Assembly: GCA_003586005.1 (NCBI GenBank)
Contig: NSKI01000009.1
Location: forward strand, 19,290-83,289
Reading direction: 5' to 3'
Length of the DNA: 64,000 nt
From: Haloplasmatales bacterium 4B
GTDB lineage: Bacteria > Bacillota_I > Bacilli_A > Haloplasmatales > Haloplasmataceae
Under the pieces are notes generated by a model. It was not told the DNA's origin. It did not search any database and saw only the letters and a program-made list of their open reading frames with translations. Position numbers and translations under genes: made by a program. Shown here piece by piece: positions 1 through 9,376 of this stretch (position 1 is its first letter; each line of letters starts with the position of its first letter).

Positions 1-534
1 CATATTTATAATACCTTTATCTTTATCATGAACGACTATACTCCAGTCAATAGACATTAGCAAATCTTTAGCCATCTTTTCAATGTTAGGGTGAGTGTTT
101 TTGAAGTGGTTTCCAGCAAAGAGTGCACCAGCAATTAAAAGTGATGTATCAATCGTAGAAAATTCCGAATGAATATTTTCTCCAGTTTCCATATCAACAA
201 AGTGTGCGAAGAACCCTGATTTCTCATCACGAGCTACCATGCAACCTTTTGTTTGGTTTAATACAGTTTTTAGGGTTGTAATCACTTTCTCCGCTGCTTT
301 ATCATCAATTCCTTCCAAATCAGATACACATAAGCCAATTAGTCCAACGCCCGTTGCTGCTATAGAACATTTATTGTCAGGAATTTCCTCGAAAGTCATA
401 AATGTATCAGCATATAATCCCGTTTTAGGGTGCCTTGATGCTTCTAGCAATTTGAGTGAATTAAGATATTGCTGATCAAAGAAATTTTTCACATTATTGG
501 GTAAATTTTTGTAAAAATCCGTTGTTTGGTTCAT
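1..534 (-). CDS. Glycoamylase-like (GH144-type) protein, N-terminal part
   Basis: Reading from ATG at 534 leftwards gives 178 codons that run off the window edge, so only the N-terminal part is present. The translation resembles the first third of the lipoprotein encoded at 15390-16676: both have a segment starting with Phe/Tyr-Phe, then a Ser-x-Ala-x-x-Gly-x-Gly/Ala-L stretch, then ISTIDTxLLIAGALFAGxxF-like wording. That pattern belongs to the glycoamylase-like domain (PF10091) found in endo-beta-1,2-glucanases of GH144 and relatives. No signal peptide is visible, so this copy would act in the cytoplasm, unlike its paralog. It is divergent from the sugar operon and shares its 334-bp control region. 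Exact substrate is inferred from context only. Confidence 0.65.
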   Translation of the reverse strand, partial: MNQTTDFYKNLPNNVKNFFDQQYLNSLKLLEASRHPKTGLYADTFMTFEEIPDNKCSIAATGVGLIGLCVSDLEGIDDKAAEKVITTLKTVLNQTKGCMVARDEKSGFFAHFVDMETGENIHSEFSTIDTSLLIAGALFAGNHFKNTHPNIEKMAKDLLMSIDWSIVVHDKDKGIINM

Positions 535-706
535 ATTAAATATTACTCCTCATTATATTTTCATCAATATTGTAAGATGTGTATATTATAGTTTCCTTTA
601 TATTAAATTTCAATAACTATTTTTTATAAATTATTTATTAAGAATAGTCTCTGTAAAAATAATTGAGAAATTCTAATATTTGCCAAAAAATATTTAGACT
701 TTATAA

Positions 707-735
707 TTGACAATTATTCCTTCATGTAGTAAAAT
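707..735 (+). promoter_or_regulatory. Sigma-A-type promoter of the carbohydrate operon
   Basis: TTGACA (707-712) and TAAAAT (730-735) are separated by 17 bases, a near-consensus housekeeping promoter. The expected transcription start near 742 lies inside the first LacI-type palindrome (738-753), so a repressor there would block initiation. The next gene starts at 881, leaving a leader of about 140 nt. Confidence 0.75.
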
Positions 736-737
736 TA

Positions 738-753
738 ACTCAAACGTTTCAAT
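738..753. promoter_or_regulatory. Probable LacI-family operator O1
   Basis: ACTCAAACGTTTCAAT has a central CG and the inner palindrome AAACGTTT (742-749), typical of LacI/GalR-family sites. It matches 13 of 16 bases with the second site at 850-865. It sits at the expected transcription start of the promoter at 707-735. The LacI-family gene at 19119 is the obvious candidate regulator. Confidence 0.65.
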
Positions 754-770
754 AAAACGGTTACATCAAC

Positions 771-785
771 ATAACAAATTGTTAT
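771..785. promoter_or_regulatory. Perfect palindrome in the control region
   Basis: ATAACAAATTGTTAT is a perfect inverted repeat of 7 bp around one base. It lies between the two LacI-type operators. It could be the site of a second regulator or part of the promoter of the divergent gene; nothing in the sequence identifies the protein that binds it. Confidence 0.35.
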
Positions 786-849
786 ATTCCAATTTTATCT
801 TATGATACTAAGTAATTAATATCTGGATAAGATTATTTTTTGTAAAATT

Positions 850-865
850 ACTGAATCGTTTCAGT
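850..865. promoter_or_regulatory. Probable LacI-family operator O2
   Basis: ACTGAATCGTTTCAGT is a 16-bp palindrome with a single mismatched pair and a central CG. It is 13/16 identical to the site at 738-753 and lies 112 bp downstream of it, just before the ribosome binding site at 871-875. Two sites about ten to eleven helical turns apart would allow looping by a tetrameric or paired repressor. Confidence 0.65.
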
Positions 866-880
866 ATAGTGGAGGACTTC

Positions 881-3217
881 GTGGTAGAGATTAAAAATCA
901 ATGTGTTTATATAGATGGGAAGCCAATCATTTTAAAAGGTGCTGAATTTCATTATTTTAGATCTGATGCGAATAATTGGGAAACCATATTGAATCAAATA
1001 AAAGCATGTCATATTAATCTTGTGAGCACTTATATCCCGTGGATGTGGCATGAGCACATTGAAGGAGAAATGGACTTATCAGGAAAACGCAGAAAAGAAA
1101 CAGATTTAGTTGCTTTCTTTCAAGCAGTAAAAAATGCAGGAATGTATTTACTAGTTAGACCAGGTCCATACATTATGTCAGAAACAATAAACTCTGGAGT
1201 ACCTTTGTGGGTGCTGAAAAAATATCCGGAGGTTGTTTCTAGGAAAGCAAATGGTGAATTCTCTCCAACAAAAGTTGCGAACTATTTGCATCCTAAATTC
1301 ATTGAACTAGTAACCAAATGGTACCAATCCGTTTGTCAGGTTATAGCCCCTTATAGTATCGAAAATGGGGGTAACATAATCATGTTTCAATTAGACAATG
1401 AAGTGGGAATGCTACAATGGGTTACAAATCAACCAGATATGAGCGATGAGTCTCTTAAACGATTCGCGCTATTTTTAGAAAATAAGTTTAAAACAATTAA
1501 TGAATTGAATAGATATTTTGAGATAGATTTCAAACAGTTTAGAGATGCTGCACAGAGTGTCAAAGAACCAACAGAAAAAAGTTGTTTAAAACTACATGAG
1601 ACATTTGGCTATTTCTTGCGAGAAGATTATGCGAACTATATAAGATTTCTAAAAGATTTAGCTGTTAATAATGGATGCAAAATGCCTTTTGTTGTCAACG
1701 TTCATGGATTTGACCAAAATGATTATTCAAAAAGAGGGAAACAGTATCCGATCGGACTTTCTCAACTATATGAAGTAAGAAAAATTGAGGATTGTCTGCT
1801 TGCAGGGGATTACTATATTGGTAATATAGTCCCTGACAACTATTATGATGTCGTTTTGGCCAATGAATTCACAAAAGCTATTCAACCTAAAGAACAACCA
1901 TTGTTCTCAGCTGAATTTCAAGGTGGATTTCAATATGGAATTCCTAAGTTACAGCCCACAACCTATGATTTAAAAACGAGATTGTGTTTCGCCAATGGAA
2001 TGAATGCTATTAATTACTATATGTTTGTGGGTGGATATAATCATGAAGGAATAGGCTTATTAGCACCACGACATGATTGGCAAGCGCCTATCTCAAGTGA
2101 TGGGAGTTTAAAAATTCAGTATCATTATATCCATGACTTAATGAAAGTATTTAATGCATATGAAACCGAATTAGTCAAAACAAAATCACGTTACTCTGTT
2201 AGTCTAGGATTTAATCCTGATTATTATATGACTGAGTTTGATAATCAATTTACGAAGTCACGTAAAGAAATGTTTGTGAATTTTAGAAATGACTTTCTTT
2301 ATGAAGGAGTAGGTAAGGCAATTATTAATCAGAACATATATCCTGAAGGAATAGACTTACTGGGTTCTGAAATAAATCCCTTAAATGCTTTAATCGTTTT
2401 TTCAACTGAATACATGAATCAATCTATTCAATTAAAACTAATTGATTATATTAAACAAGGTGGTCGTTTATTCATATATCCACAAATTCCAATCAAAGAT
2501 ATGAATGGAGAAAACTGTACATTATTAAAAGACTATCTTGATATTGAGATTGTCGATAAAAAATGGTGGTCTGTTGCTCATATCATGGATTATAGAGATG
2601 TTAATGTTGAATTTACAGAACTATATAAAGTTAAGGGTAATTGGCAAGTGCTTGGGCTAGATGAGAATAGCAGTTATCCACACACTTGTATAAAGACAAT
2701 AGATAAAGGACAAGTACTCATCTTTGGATGTGCTATGAAAAATGATTACAGTTATAAAGATGAACTGATTAAACAATTACTTGAACAAATAGATGTACAT
2801 CCTTTAGCTGATGTAGACGAATGGGTTACAATCAACATTAGAGAAGATGGAAAAACAAAGTTGTTTTTTATCAATAATCTAGATGAATATGATAAAACCA
2901 TTACGATTTCTGAATTAGCACCTCATCCAATTCACATCCCGATGCGCAAAGGTCTGATTTTACCACAACATATGTATGTAACAGAAGATGTGAATATTAT
3001 CTATTCAACACTAGAATTAATTGGTAAAACGATAAAAGGGACTCAATGTGTGCTAGAGTTTAGTCCATTTAATCAAAATGGATTTATAAAAATTGAAATT
3101 ATAAATCCAAATTTTGAAATTTCTTATCAAGGTTTGAATGTTGTTGACAAAAATAACAACCAAATTTTATTAAAAATTAAAGAAAACTCTAAGGAAATTA
3201 TGATTCAAATTGGTTAA
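881..3217 (+). CDS. GH35-type glycoside hydrolase or transglycosylase (copy 1)
   Basis: This 778-residue cytoplasmic protein has a GH35-type catalytic barrel in its first 400 residues: the RPGPYI motif (about 90-95), the acid/base Glu in LDNEVG (E174) and the nucleophile Glu in SAEFQGG (E345). Most GH35 enzymes are beta-galactosidases. However, a GH35 protein beside beta-1,2-glucanase genes in Ignavibacterium was reported as a beta-1,2-glucosyltransferase, and the neighbours here suggest a similar beta-1,2-glucoside role. I start at GTG 881 because GGAGG (871-875) is correctly spaced only for it; an in-frame GTG at 869 would place that site inside the gene. The start also lines up with the paralog at 16679. 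No signal peptide. First gene of the operon, behind two LacI-type operators. Confidence 0.75.
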   Translation: MVEIKNQCVYIDGKPIILKGAEFHYFRSDANNWETILNQIKACHINLVSTYIPWMWHEHIEGEMDLSGKRRKETDLVAFFQAVKNAGMYLLVRPGPYIMSETINSGVPLWVLKKYPEVVSRKANGEFSPTKVANYLHPKFIELVTKWYQSVCQVIAPYSIENGGNIIMFQLDNEVGMLQWVTNQPDMSDESLKRFALFLENKFKTINELNRYFEIDFKQFRDAAQSVKEPTEKSCLKLHETFGYFLREDYANYIRFLKDLAVNNGCKMPFVVNVHGFDQNDYSKRGKQYPIGLSQLYEVRKIEDCLLAGDYYIGNIVPDNYYDVVLANEFTKAIQPKEQPLFSAEFQGGFQYGIPKLQPTTYDLKTRLCFANGMNAINYYMFVGGYNHEGIGLLAPRHDWQAPISSDGSLKIQYHYIHDLMKVFNAYETELVKTKSRYSVSLGFNPDYYMTEFDNQFTKSRKEMFVNFRNDFLYEGVGKAIINQNIYPEGIDLLGSEINPLNALIVFSTEYMNQSIQLKLIDYIKQGGRLFIYPQIPIKDMNGENCTLLKDYLDIEIVDKKWWSVAHIMDYRDVNVEFTELYKVKGNWQVLGLDENSSYPHTCIKTIDKGQVLIFGCAMKNDYSYKDELIKQLLEQIDVHPLADVDEWVTINIREDGKTKLFFINNLDEYDKTITISELAPHPIHIPMRKGLILPQHMYVTEDVNIIYSTLELIGKTIKGTQCVLEFSPFNQNGFIKIEIINPNFEISYQGLNVVDKNNNQILLKIKENSKEIMIQIG

Positions 3218-3285
3218 TACTAATAATGTTTAGTTATTTCTAAACGAAAATTAGATTAATAATAAATTGGGAGGAAAAAGAAAAC

Positions 3286-4689
3286 ATGAAAAAATTAGTT
3301 TATGTTTTATCACTAATTGTCTTTGTTGTAGCATTGGCAGCATGTAGTCCTGAGGAAAAAGAAACAACTACCAAGACACCTGCTTGTCCAAATGGTGTTA
3401 CAACAATTAGTTACGCTAACTGGAACTTGGGTACTGAAGATGAAAATAATCTTGAAAGAAGAATGATTGCAGAATTCAACGCTCAAGATGAGTGTCGTCA
3501 AGTAATTATTGACGAAAATATCGACCCAGCTGATTGGGCAGGCTCATTAAACGCTGCAGCTGCTGCAGGAACATTACCAGATGTATTTATGTTGCAAACT
3601 GTACCTGCTGCATTAGCAAATGATTGGGTACTAGACATATCGTCTTATATAGAAAATGACACTGAGTGGGATGGATTGGCAACTGCATTAACAGAATCAA
3701 TTACTTATGATGATGAAACTTATGCAATCCCATTTGGGATGTTTATGCAAGGTTATTGGATTAACAATGATTTATTTAGACAGCATAATGCTTATGCACC
3801 TGAATTTGGATTTACTTGGGATGAGTTTGATAATGCAATCTCTGCAATGACAAAACCACTTGAAGGTGTGGTTGGTTTATCTGAGGAAATCTCAATTGTA
3901 GATTACTATACAGCAGTAAATTCAGATAATTTAGGATGGCACTCATTTGATGGGTCACAATTTAACTTAAATTTTTCTACATATGTTGAAGGTGTAACGA
4001 AAGCTAAAAGCTACTTTGATAACGGTTACGTATTAGATGCACAATCAGCTGAAACAAAAGAAACCTATTTTGATAGCCCAGGATGGTGGGGCGAAGCATG
4101 GGACTCAGGTCATATCGCGATTGCTTGGGAAGCGACTTGGGCATTACCTCATTTAATCAATGACTTAACATTTGATTGGGATTTCATTGGAATGCCAGGT
4201 GGAAAAGTTGTTTTAATTCCAGATTTCTTAGGTGTGTCAGCAGCAACAGAACATCCTGAATTAGCTTATGAATTTGCTAAATGGATGAGTTTCTCTAAAG
4301 AAGGATATTTAAAACGTATTGAAATTGCTAATGACAATGAAGGAATTGTTGTAAATACATTACCATTAATTGATGATGAAGAAGTTGTAAATGCTTATTT
4401 TGATACATTAGATGTGCGTGGATTACGCGCTGTGTATGATGATCTAGATGCATCAGCAATCGTTGAAGGAGTTAAAGTTATCCCTGGCTATGTTGATTCT
4501 AGATGGAATGCACCAACTGGAATTGCCATTGGTACAGAAGGTGAAGAAGGTTATAAAGAAAACGCTTCGATTGGTGACATAATTTGGAATTCATTCCGAG
4601 GAAATTTGAACTATAGTGACTATGCAGATGCTATTAATACTATAGCTAATCAAAAATATAACGAAGCTGTAGCATCTTTAGACAAATAA
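3286..4689 (+). CDS. ABC transporter solute-binding lipoprotein (family 1)
   Basis: A 467-residue family-1 extracellular sugar-binding protein. It begins with a lipoprotein signal peptide ending in a lipobox (Leu-Ala-Ala-Cys, Cys at 20), so it should be anchored outside the membrane. Aromatic-rich segments (WWGEAWDS near 265 and WEATWALPH near 280) are typical of carbohydrate-binding clefts. It would capture oligosaccharides for the permeases at 7595-9364 or the fused permease at 13543. A strong GGGAGG site lies 12 bases upstream. A small hairpin (3228-3245, GTTTAG/CTAAAC) in the gap before it may stabilise the downstream transcript. The ligand is probably sophoro-oligosaccharides, by analogy with the binding protein encoded beside the GH94/GH3 pair in Listeria; this is inferred. 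Confidence 0.85.
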   Translation: MKKLVYVLSLIVFVVALAACSPEEKETTTKTPACPNGVTTISYANWNLGTEDENNLERRMIAEFNAQDECRQVIIDENIDPADWAGSLNAAAAAGTLPDVFMLQTVPAALANDWVLDISSYIENDTEWDGLATALTESITYDDETYAIPFGMFMQGYWINNDLFRQHNAYAPEFGFTWDEFDNAISAMTKPLEGVVGLSEEISIVDYYTAVNSDNLGWHSFDGSQFNLNFSTYVEGVTKAKSYFDNGYVLDAQSAETKETYFDSPGWWGEAWDSGHIAIAWEATWALPHLINDLTFDWDFIGMPGGKVVLIPDFLGVSAATEHPELAYEFAKWMSFSKEGYLKRIEIANDNEGIVVNTLPLIDDEEVVNAYFDTLDVRGLRAVYDDLDASAIVEGVKVIPGYVDSRWNAPTGIAIGTEGEEGYKENASIGDIIWNSFRGNLNYSDYADAINTIANQKYNEAVASLDK

Positions 4690-4710
4690 ACTGCATTGGA
4701 GGAGAATTAA

Positions 4711-7605
4711 ATGAAAAAGGTACTTGCTTTAGTATTAGTTACTTTAGTAGCGATTATTACTTTGATAGCCGCTATCAGAATCGCTAATGAGAAGACACCT
4801 AATTCAATCTATTCTCCTTCCTTTTTATTAAAAGGAAGTTACGGAATATTACCGGGTTCATATGAAACGTTTTATGAAATCAATCAGGAAGATAATGTTG
4901 AGGGCTATCAAACAAATTTAAATCAGAATGGCTATGAAGGTAGTTCTTTGTATTTGAATGATGGACAAACGGTAACATATGAACTACATATTTCTGAAGA
5001 AGGAGAATATGAATTAGGTTTTGATTATATGACCTTAGATGATTCAATTGTTCCAATAGAAATGACTATCTTCATTAATGGTGAGAATCAAGTAGGTCGA
5101 AACCTAATCATCGATAAATATTGGGTCAAAAGTAATGAAGTAAAACGATTTGACAGAAATCTTAATCAAGTCTTACCTCGACAAACACACTATGATGGTT
5201 TTATGACACAATTTTTTAATGATTTTGAAAATTTACAAGATGAGAATATAAAATTTCATCTTAAAGAAGGTTTGAACAAAATACAAGTGATGGTTTTTAA
5301 TCAGGATATCTTGCTTGGTAAAGGTTATCTAGTACAAGATAAAATAATAAAACCATATGATGAATATTTTAATAATGCTACTACAATTAATAAAGAATTT
5401 ATAGAAATTGAAGCAGAAGATGTGAGTTATAAAAACGATATCGGAATTATTTTGGGGGTCACTAGAGACGCAAATGTTACCCCTTCAAGCAGTAGTTATA
5501 ATTTGCTAAATCATTTATCAGGTAATAATTTTAATGAACACGGTGATGAAGTGAGTTATCACTTTGAGGTTGAACAATCTGGATACTTTAATATAAGTTT
5601 TAAGTACTTACAAAAAAGAAAAGCAAATTCTAATATGTTTATGGATATTAAGATTGATAATGAAATTCTTTTTCAAGAATTAAATAACTATTCTATAAGC
5701 CCTGCATCTAAGTGGACTAATACAACCATTGGCAATGAATCTGGGGCGTATCAAATTTATTTAGAAAAAGGACTGCATACCATTTCTTTACTAAATGACG
5801 CGTCATCATATCAAGAAGAATATGAATTATTACAAAACATTATCGAAGAAATAAATGAATTAACCTTACAAATTAGAAAAGTTACTGGGAATCAAGATGA
5901 TCCTTATAGGGAATGGGACTTACCTAAGTATATTCCTAATATTAATGAGACATTAACTGCTTGGGAAGAAGATATTAATGATGTAATTGAATCGATAAAG
6001 GCGCTGAATTTAAATAATAAAACTAATTTTGAAATTAAAAATCTTCAATCAGCTTTAAGAAAAATTAACGAATTGAAACAGGATGTTAATAAAATTCCTA
6101 GTCAAATGAATTTATTATCAGAAGGATCCAATTCAATCGTTCAGACTTTAACAATCGTGTCCACTTATCTAATCAAACAACCTATCTCCATTGATAAAAT
6201 TTATATCCATGGTTCAGAAGTAGAATTACCAAAAGCAAGACAAAATTTCCTTGTTAATCTTTATTTAAAATATGAAGCGGTTATCGCAACATTCTTTAAA
6301 AAAGGTGAATTTAAAAATCATGAGGAAATCGAAGTTTGGGTCAATCGCCCAAGACAAATCGTAAATATTATGCAGCAAATGGTTGATACAACCTTCACTA
6401 AAGAAACTGGAATAAAAGTGAATTTATCAGTAATGCCTGATGAACAAAAGTTAATTTTAGCAAATGCAGCTGGTTCACAACCAGATGTTGCATTAGGTAT
6501 TAGTAACTGGATTCCTTATGAACTAGCAATTAGGGGAGCTTCGGTTGACTTAAGACAATTTGCAGGTTTTGGAGAATTATTAAATAATTTCCAATCAGGA
6601 GCTATATTACCATATGTGTTAGATAATGGAGTATATGGCTTACCTGAAACACAAGATTTTCAACTGACATTTTATCGAACTGATATTATGGATTCATTAA
6701 ATTTACCTGTACCTAATACTTATCAAGAAATTAAAAATATATTACCTACATTACAACGTTATGGAATGAATTACTTCCTTCCGTTATCATCAGCTGGTGG
6801 ATTAAAACCTTACGCGGTGACTTCACCATTTATCTATCAATATGGAGGAGATTTCTACTCAAGTGACGGTTTAAGAGCAACAATAAATACTGAAGAATCT
6901 GTAACCGCTTTAAAAATGATGACAGATTTATATACAATTTACTCTCTACCTCTACAAGCGCCAAGTTTTTATGAATATTTTAGAAATGGTAAATTACCTA
7001 TTGGTGTCGCTAATTTCACTGAATATAAAAAATTGATTTTTGCCTCACCAGAATTAGCAGGAAAATGGAATATCGCACCTCATCCTGGAGTTCTAGACGA
7101 ATTTGGAGAGATTAATCGGTGGGCAACTGGTTCTGCTCAATCGGTTGTGATGTTTGAAAAATCACATAAACAACAAGAGTCATGGAATTTTATCAAATGG
7201 TGGATGTCAAAAGAAACACAAGTTGATTTCATGCATACTATTCAATCCATTCTTGGTTCTGAATATCTGTGGAATACTGCCAATGTAGAAGCATTTAAGG
7301 AATTACCAATACCAGAAGAACATAAAACAATTATTTTACAACAGTGGCAATATCTTAAAGAAGTGCCTCGAGTACCAGGAGGTTATATGGTAGAGCGTGA
7401 AGTTAGTAATATATGGAATAAAGTTGTATTTGATGGGGCAAATTTACGATTAGCCATCGATGATGCAACATTAACAATTAATCGTGAATTAAGAAGAAAG
7501 CAAGAAGAATTTGGTTATATAGAAGGTGATAATGTGGTAAGAGCATATACAGTACCAACCATTGAACTAGTTGAGTCATGGAAAGTGAAAGAAAATGTTG
7601 AATAG
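4711..7605 (+). CDS. Large membrane-anchored binding protein: two CBM-like domains fused to a family-1 solute-binding domain
   Basis: This 964-residue protein has an N-terminal transmembrane anchor (residues 4-25) without a lipobox. Two beta-rich carbohydrate-binding-like domains follow (about 60-210 and 225-370; the second begins with the IEAEDV wording of CBM6/35-type modules), then a helical linker (about 370-530). The last ~430 residues are a complete ABC solute-binding domain ([10 protein letters not shown] near 545 to the C-terminus). Most solute-binding proteins are about 400-550 residues, so this is an extended form that may dock polysaccharide as well as deliver sugar. It overlaps the next permease gene by 11 bp, indicating tight coupling. 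It is the second binding protein of the operon; whether it serves the same permeases as the first is unknown. Confidence 0.75.
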   Translation: MKKVLALVLVTLVAIITLIAAIRIANEKTPNSIYSPSFLLKGSYGILPGSYETFYEINQEDNVEGYQTNLNQNGYEGSSLYLNDGQTVTYELHISEEGEYELGFDYMTLDDSIVPIEMTIFINGENQVGRNLIIDKYWVKSNEVKRFDRNLNQVLPRQTHYDGFMTQFFNDFENLQDENIKFHLKEGLNKIQVMVFNQDILLGKGYLVQDKIIKPYDEYFNNATTINKEFIEIEAEDVSYKNDIGIILGVTRDANVTPSSSSYNLLNHLSGNNFNEHGDEVSYHFEVEQSGYFNISFKYLQKRKANSNMFMDIKIDNEILFQELNNYSISPASKWTNTTIGNESGAYQIYLEKGLHTISLLNDASSYQEEYELLQNIIEEINELTLQIRKVTGNQDDPYREWDLPKYIPNINETLTAWEEDINDVIESIKALNLNNKTNFEIKNLQSALRKINELKQDVNKIPSQMNLLSEGSNSIVQTLTIVSTYLIKQPISIDKIYIHGSEVELPKARQNFLVNLYLKYEAVIATFFKKGEFKNHEEIEVWVNRPRQIVNIMQQMVDTTFTKETGIKVNLSVMPDEQKLILANAAGSQPDVALGISNWIPYELAIRGASVDLRQFAGFGELLNNFQSGAILPYVLDNGVYGLPETQDFQLTFYRTDIMDSLNLPVPNTYQEIKNILPTLQRYGMNYFLPLSSAGGLKPYAVTSPFIYQYGGDFYSSDGLRATINTEESVTALKMMTDLYTIYSLPLQAPSFYEYFRNGKLPIGVANFTEYKKLIFASPELAGKWNIAPHPGVLDEFGEINRWATGSAQSVVMFEKSHKQQESWNFIKWWMSKETQVDFMHTIQSILGSEYLWNTANVEAFKELPIPEEHKTIILQQWQYLKEVPRVPGGYMVEREVSNIWNKVVFDGANLRLAIDDATLTINRELRRKQEEFGYIEGDNVVRAYTVPTIELVESWKVKENVE

Positions 7606-8482
7606 AATAAAAAAAATAAATTCTGCTTACTTATTTATTTTACCTTATTCAACCATGTTCTTAGTCTTTATAGTTCTACCTGTCTTTATTGCTTTCTTGC
7701 TTAGCTTTACTTATTTTAATGCTGTTGAAGCGCCTAAATTTAATAACGTTCAAAATTATATATTTATCCTTACACAGGATAAAGTGTTTATGCAAACCGT
7801 CTTACCAAATACAATAAAGTTTTCTCTTATTGTTGGTCCTGGAGGGTATATCTTATCTTTTCTTCTTGCTTGGATATTAGCCCAAGTACCGCATAAGTCA
7901 AGAACTGTCTTAGCATTAATGATTTATTCTCCTTCGATGACCGCAGGTGTTGCTATTACTGTTTTATGGCAAGTGATCTTTAGTGGTGATGAGAATGGAC
8001 TTATCAATGGATTTTTATTAAACTATAACCTAATTGGTGAGCCAATTCAGTGGTTACAATCCCCAGACCATTTGATGAAGGTTATGATAATTGTCTCGTT
8101 ATGGAGTAGTATGGGGGTTGGATTCCTAGCAATGCTTGCTGGGGTGCTTAATATTAATAATGAAGTATATGAAGCAGCTTATATTGATGGATTAAGAAAT
8201 AAATTTCAAGAAATATTCTATATAACTATACCATCAATGAAACCACAAATGTTGTTTGGAGCTGTCATGTCTATTGTTGGTACCTTTAGTGCAGGTGCAA
8301 TTGGGGTTCAGTTATCTGGTGCCAATCCAACACCACAAAATGCAGGTCAATTAATTATTAACCACATTGAAGATTATGGAATCTTAAGATCAGAAATGGG
8401 TCTTGCAGCTGCATTTTCAGTTGTATTATTATTAATTATTTATGGTATTTCAAAATATGTCAATAGAGCATTCAGTGAATAG
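7595..8482 (+). CDS. ABC sugar transporter permease, MalF/MsmF type
   Basis: A 295-residue inner-membrane permease of the CUT1 carbohydrate ABC family with about six transmembrane segments. The EAA loop that contacts the ATPase is visible near residues 195-215 ([11 protein letters not shown], ending ITIPSMKP). It overlaps the preceding binding-protein gene by 11 bp and is followed 12 bp later by its partner permease. No ATPase gene is found in the window; CUT1 systems often share one MsmK/UgpC-type ATPase encoded elsewhere. Confidence 0.85.
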   Translation: MLNRIKKINSAYLFILPYSTMFLVFIVLPVFIAFLLSFTYFNAVEAPKFNNVQNYIFILTQDKVFMQTVLPNTIKFSLIVGPGGYILSFLLAWILAQVPHKSRTVLALMIYSPSMTAGVAITVLWQVIFSGDENGLINGFLLNYNLIGEPIQWLQSPDHLMKVMIIVSLWSSMGVGFLAMLAGVLNINNEVYEAAYIDGLRNKFQEIFYITIPSMKPQMLFGAVMSIVGTFSAGAIGVQLSGANPTPQNAGQLIINHIEDYGILRSEMGLAAAFSVVLLLIIYGISKYVNRAFSE

Positions 8483-8494
8483 GAGGGAAAAGGC

Positions 8495-9364
8495 ATGTCT
8501 TATTTTGGAACAAAAATTAATCCTAAATACTATCATAAAAGTCAGATTAAATTCTATTTGTTTGTTTTACCACTAGCAATTTTTATGGTTCTACCAATAA
8601 TTTATATCTTCGTCACTGCTTTTAAACCAATTGATGAGCTTTTCGCCTTTCCACCTCGTTTCTATGTAGTCAATCCCACACTAGATAATTTTCGAGATTT
8701 GGCTGATATGACTGAAGGTTCTGGTCTACCTATGGGACGCTATATTTTAAATAGTATTTTAATAACTTTTTTTGTCCTAGCCTTATCATTACTATTTAGT
8801 ACTATGGCAGGTTTTGCATTATCAAAGAAAAAATTTAAGGGGAAATCCTTATTGTTTGAAATCAATACGCTTGCAATCATGTTTGTCCCTATTGCAGTGA
8901 CCATACCAAGATTTTTAATTATTAGTGAATTAGGCATCATCAATACTTTTATGGCTCATATCTTACCACTTTTAGCTGTACCGGTAGGATTGTTCTTGGT
9001 AAAGCAGTTCATTGACCAAATCCCCAATGAATTAATTGAAGCAGCTTATGTGGATGGTGCTAATGATTTTTATATCTATCTTAAAATTATTGTTCCACTG
9101 ATTAAACCTGCTGTCGCTACAGTTGCGATTCTAGCGTTTCAATCAACATGGAATAATGTTGAAACTTCAGCATTATTTGTCAATAATGCAGAATTAAAAA
9201 CATTTGCATTCTATTTAACAACCTTTGTCACACAATCAAATTCGATTGCTGGAGCTGGGATAGCAGCAGCTTCTTCTATGATTATGTTCTTGCCGAATCT
9301 GATTATTTTTATCTTTTTACAAGGTAAAATAATGAATACAATGGCACACTCAGGGATTAAGTAA
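8495..9364 (+). CDS. ABC sugar transporter permease, MalG/MsmG type
   Basis: A 289-residue permease, partner of the protein at 7595-8482. The EAA motif is clear near residues 183-203 ([12 protein letters not shown], ending KIIVPLIKP). About six membrane spans are predicted. AGGAGGG precedes the start at a normal distance. In an intact transporter the two permeases would form a heterodimer that receives sugar from one of the two binding proteins encoded just upstream. Confidence 0.85.
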   Translation: MSYFGTKINPKYYHKSQIKFYLFVLPLAIFMVLPIIYIFVTAFKPIDELFAFPPRFYVVNPTLDNFRDLADMTEGSGLPMGRYILNSILITFFVLALSLLFSTMAGFALSKKKFKGKSLLFEINTLAIMFVPIAVTIPRFLIISELGIINTFMAHILPLLAVPVGLFLVKQFIDQIPNELIEAAYVDGANDFYIYLKIIVPLIKPAVATVAILAFQSTWNNVETSALFVNNAELKTFAFYLTTFVTQSNSIAGAGIAAASSMIMFLPNLIIFIFLQGKIMNTMAHSGIK

Positions 9365-9376
9365 GGGGGAATGAAG

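Noticed and set aside
239..475. A 78-codon open frame on the plus strand.
   Set aside because: It is antisense to the glycoamylase-like gene, has no binding site and no recognisable protein pattern.
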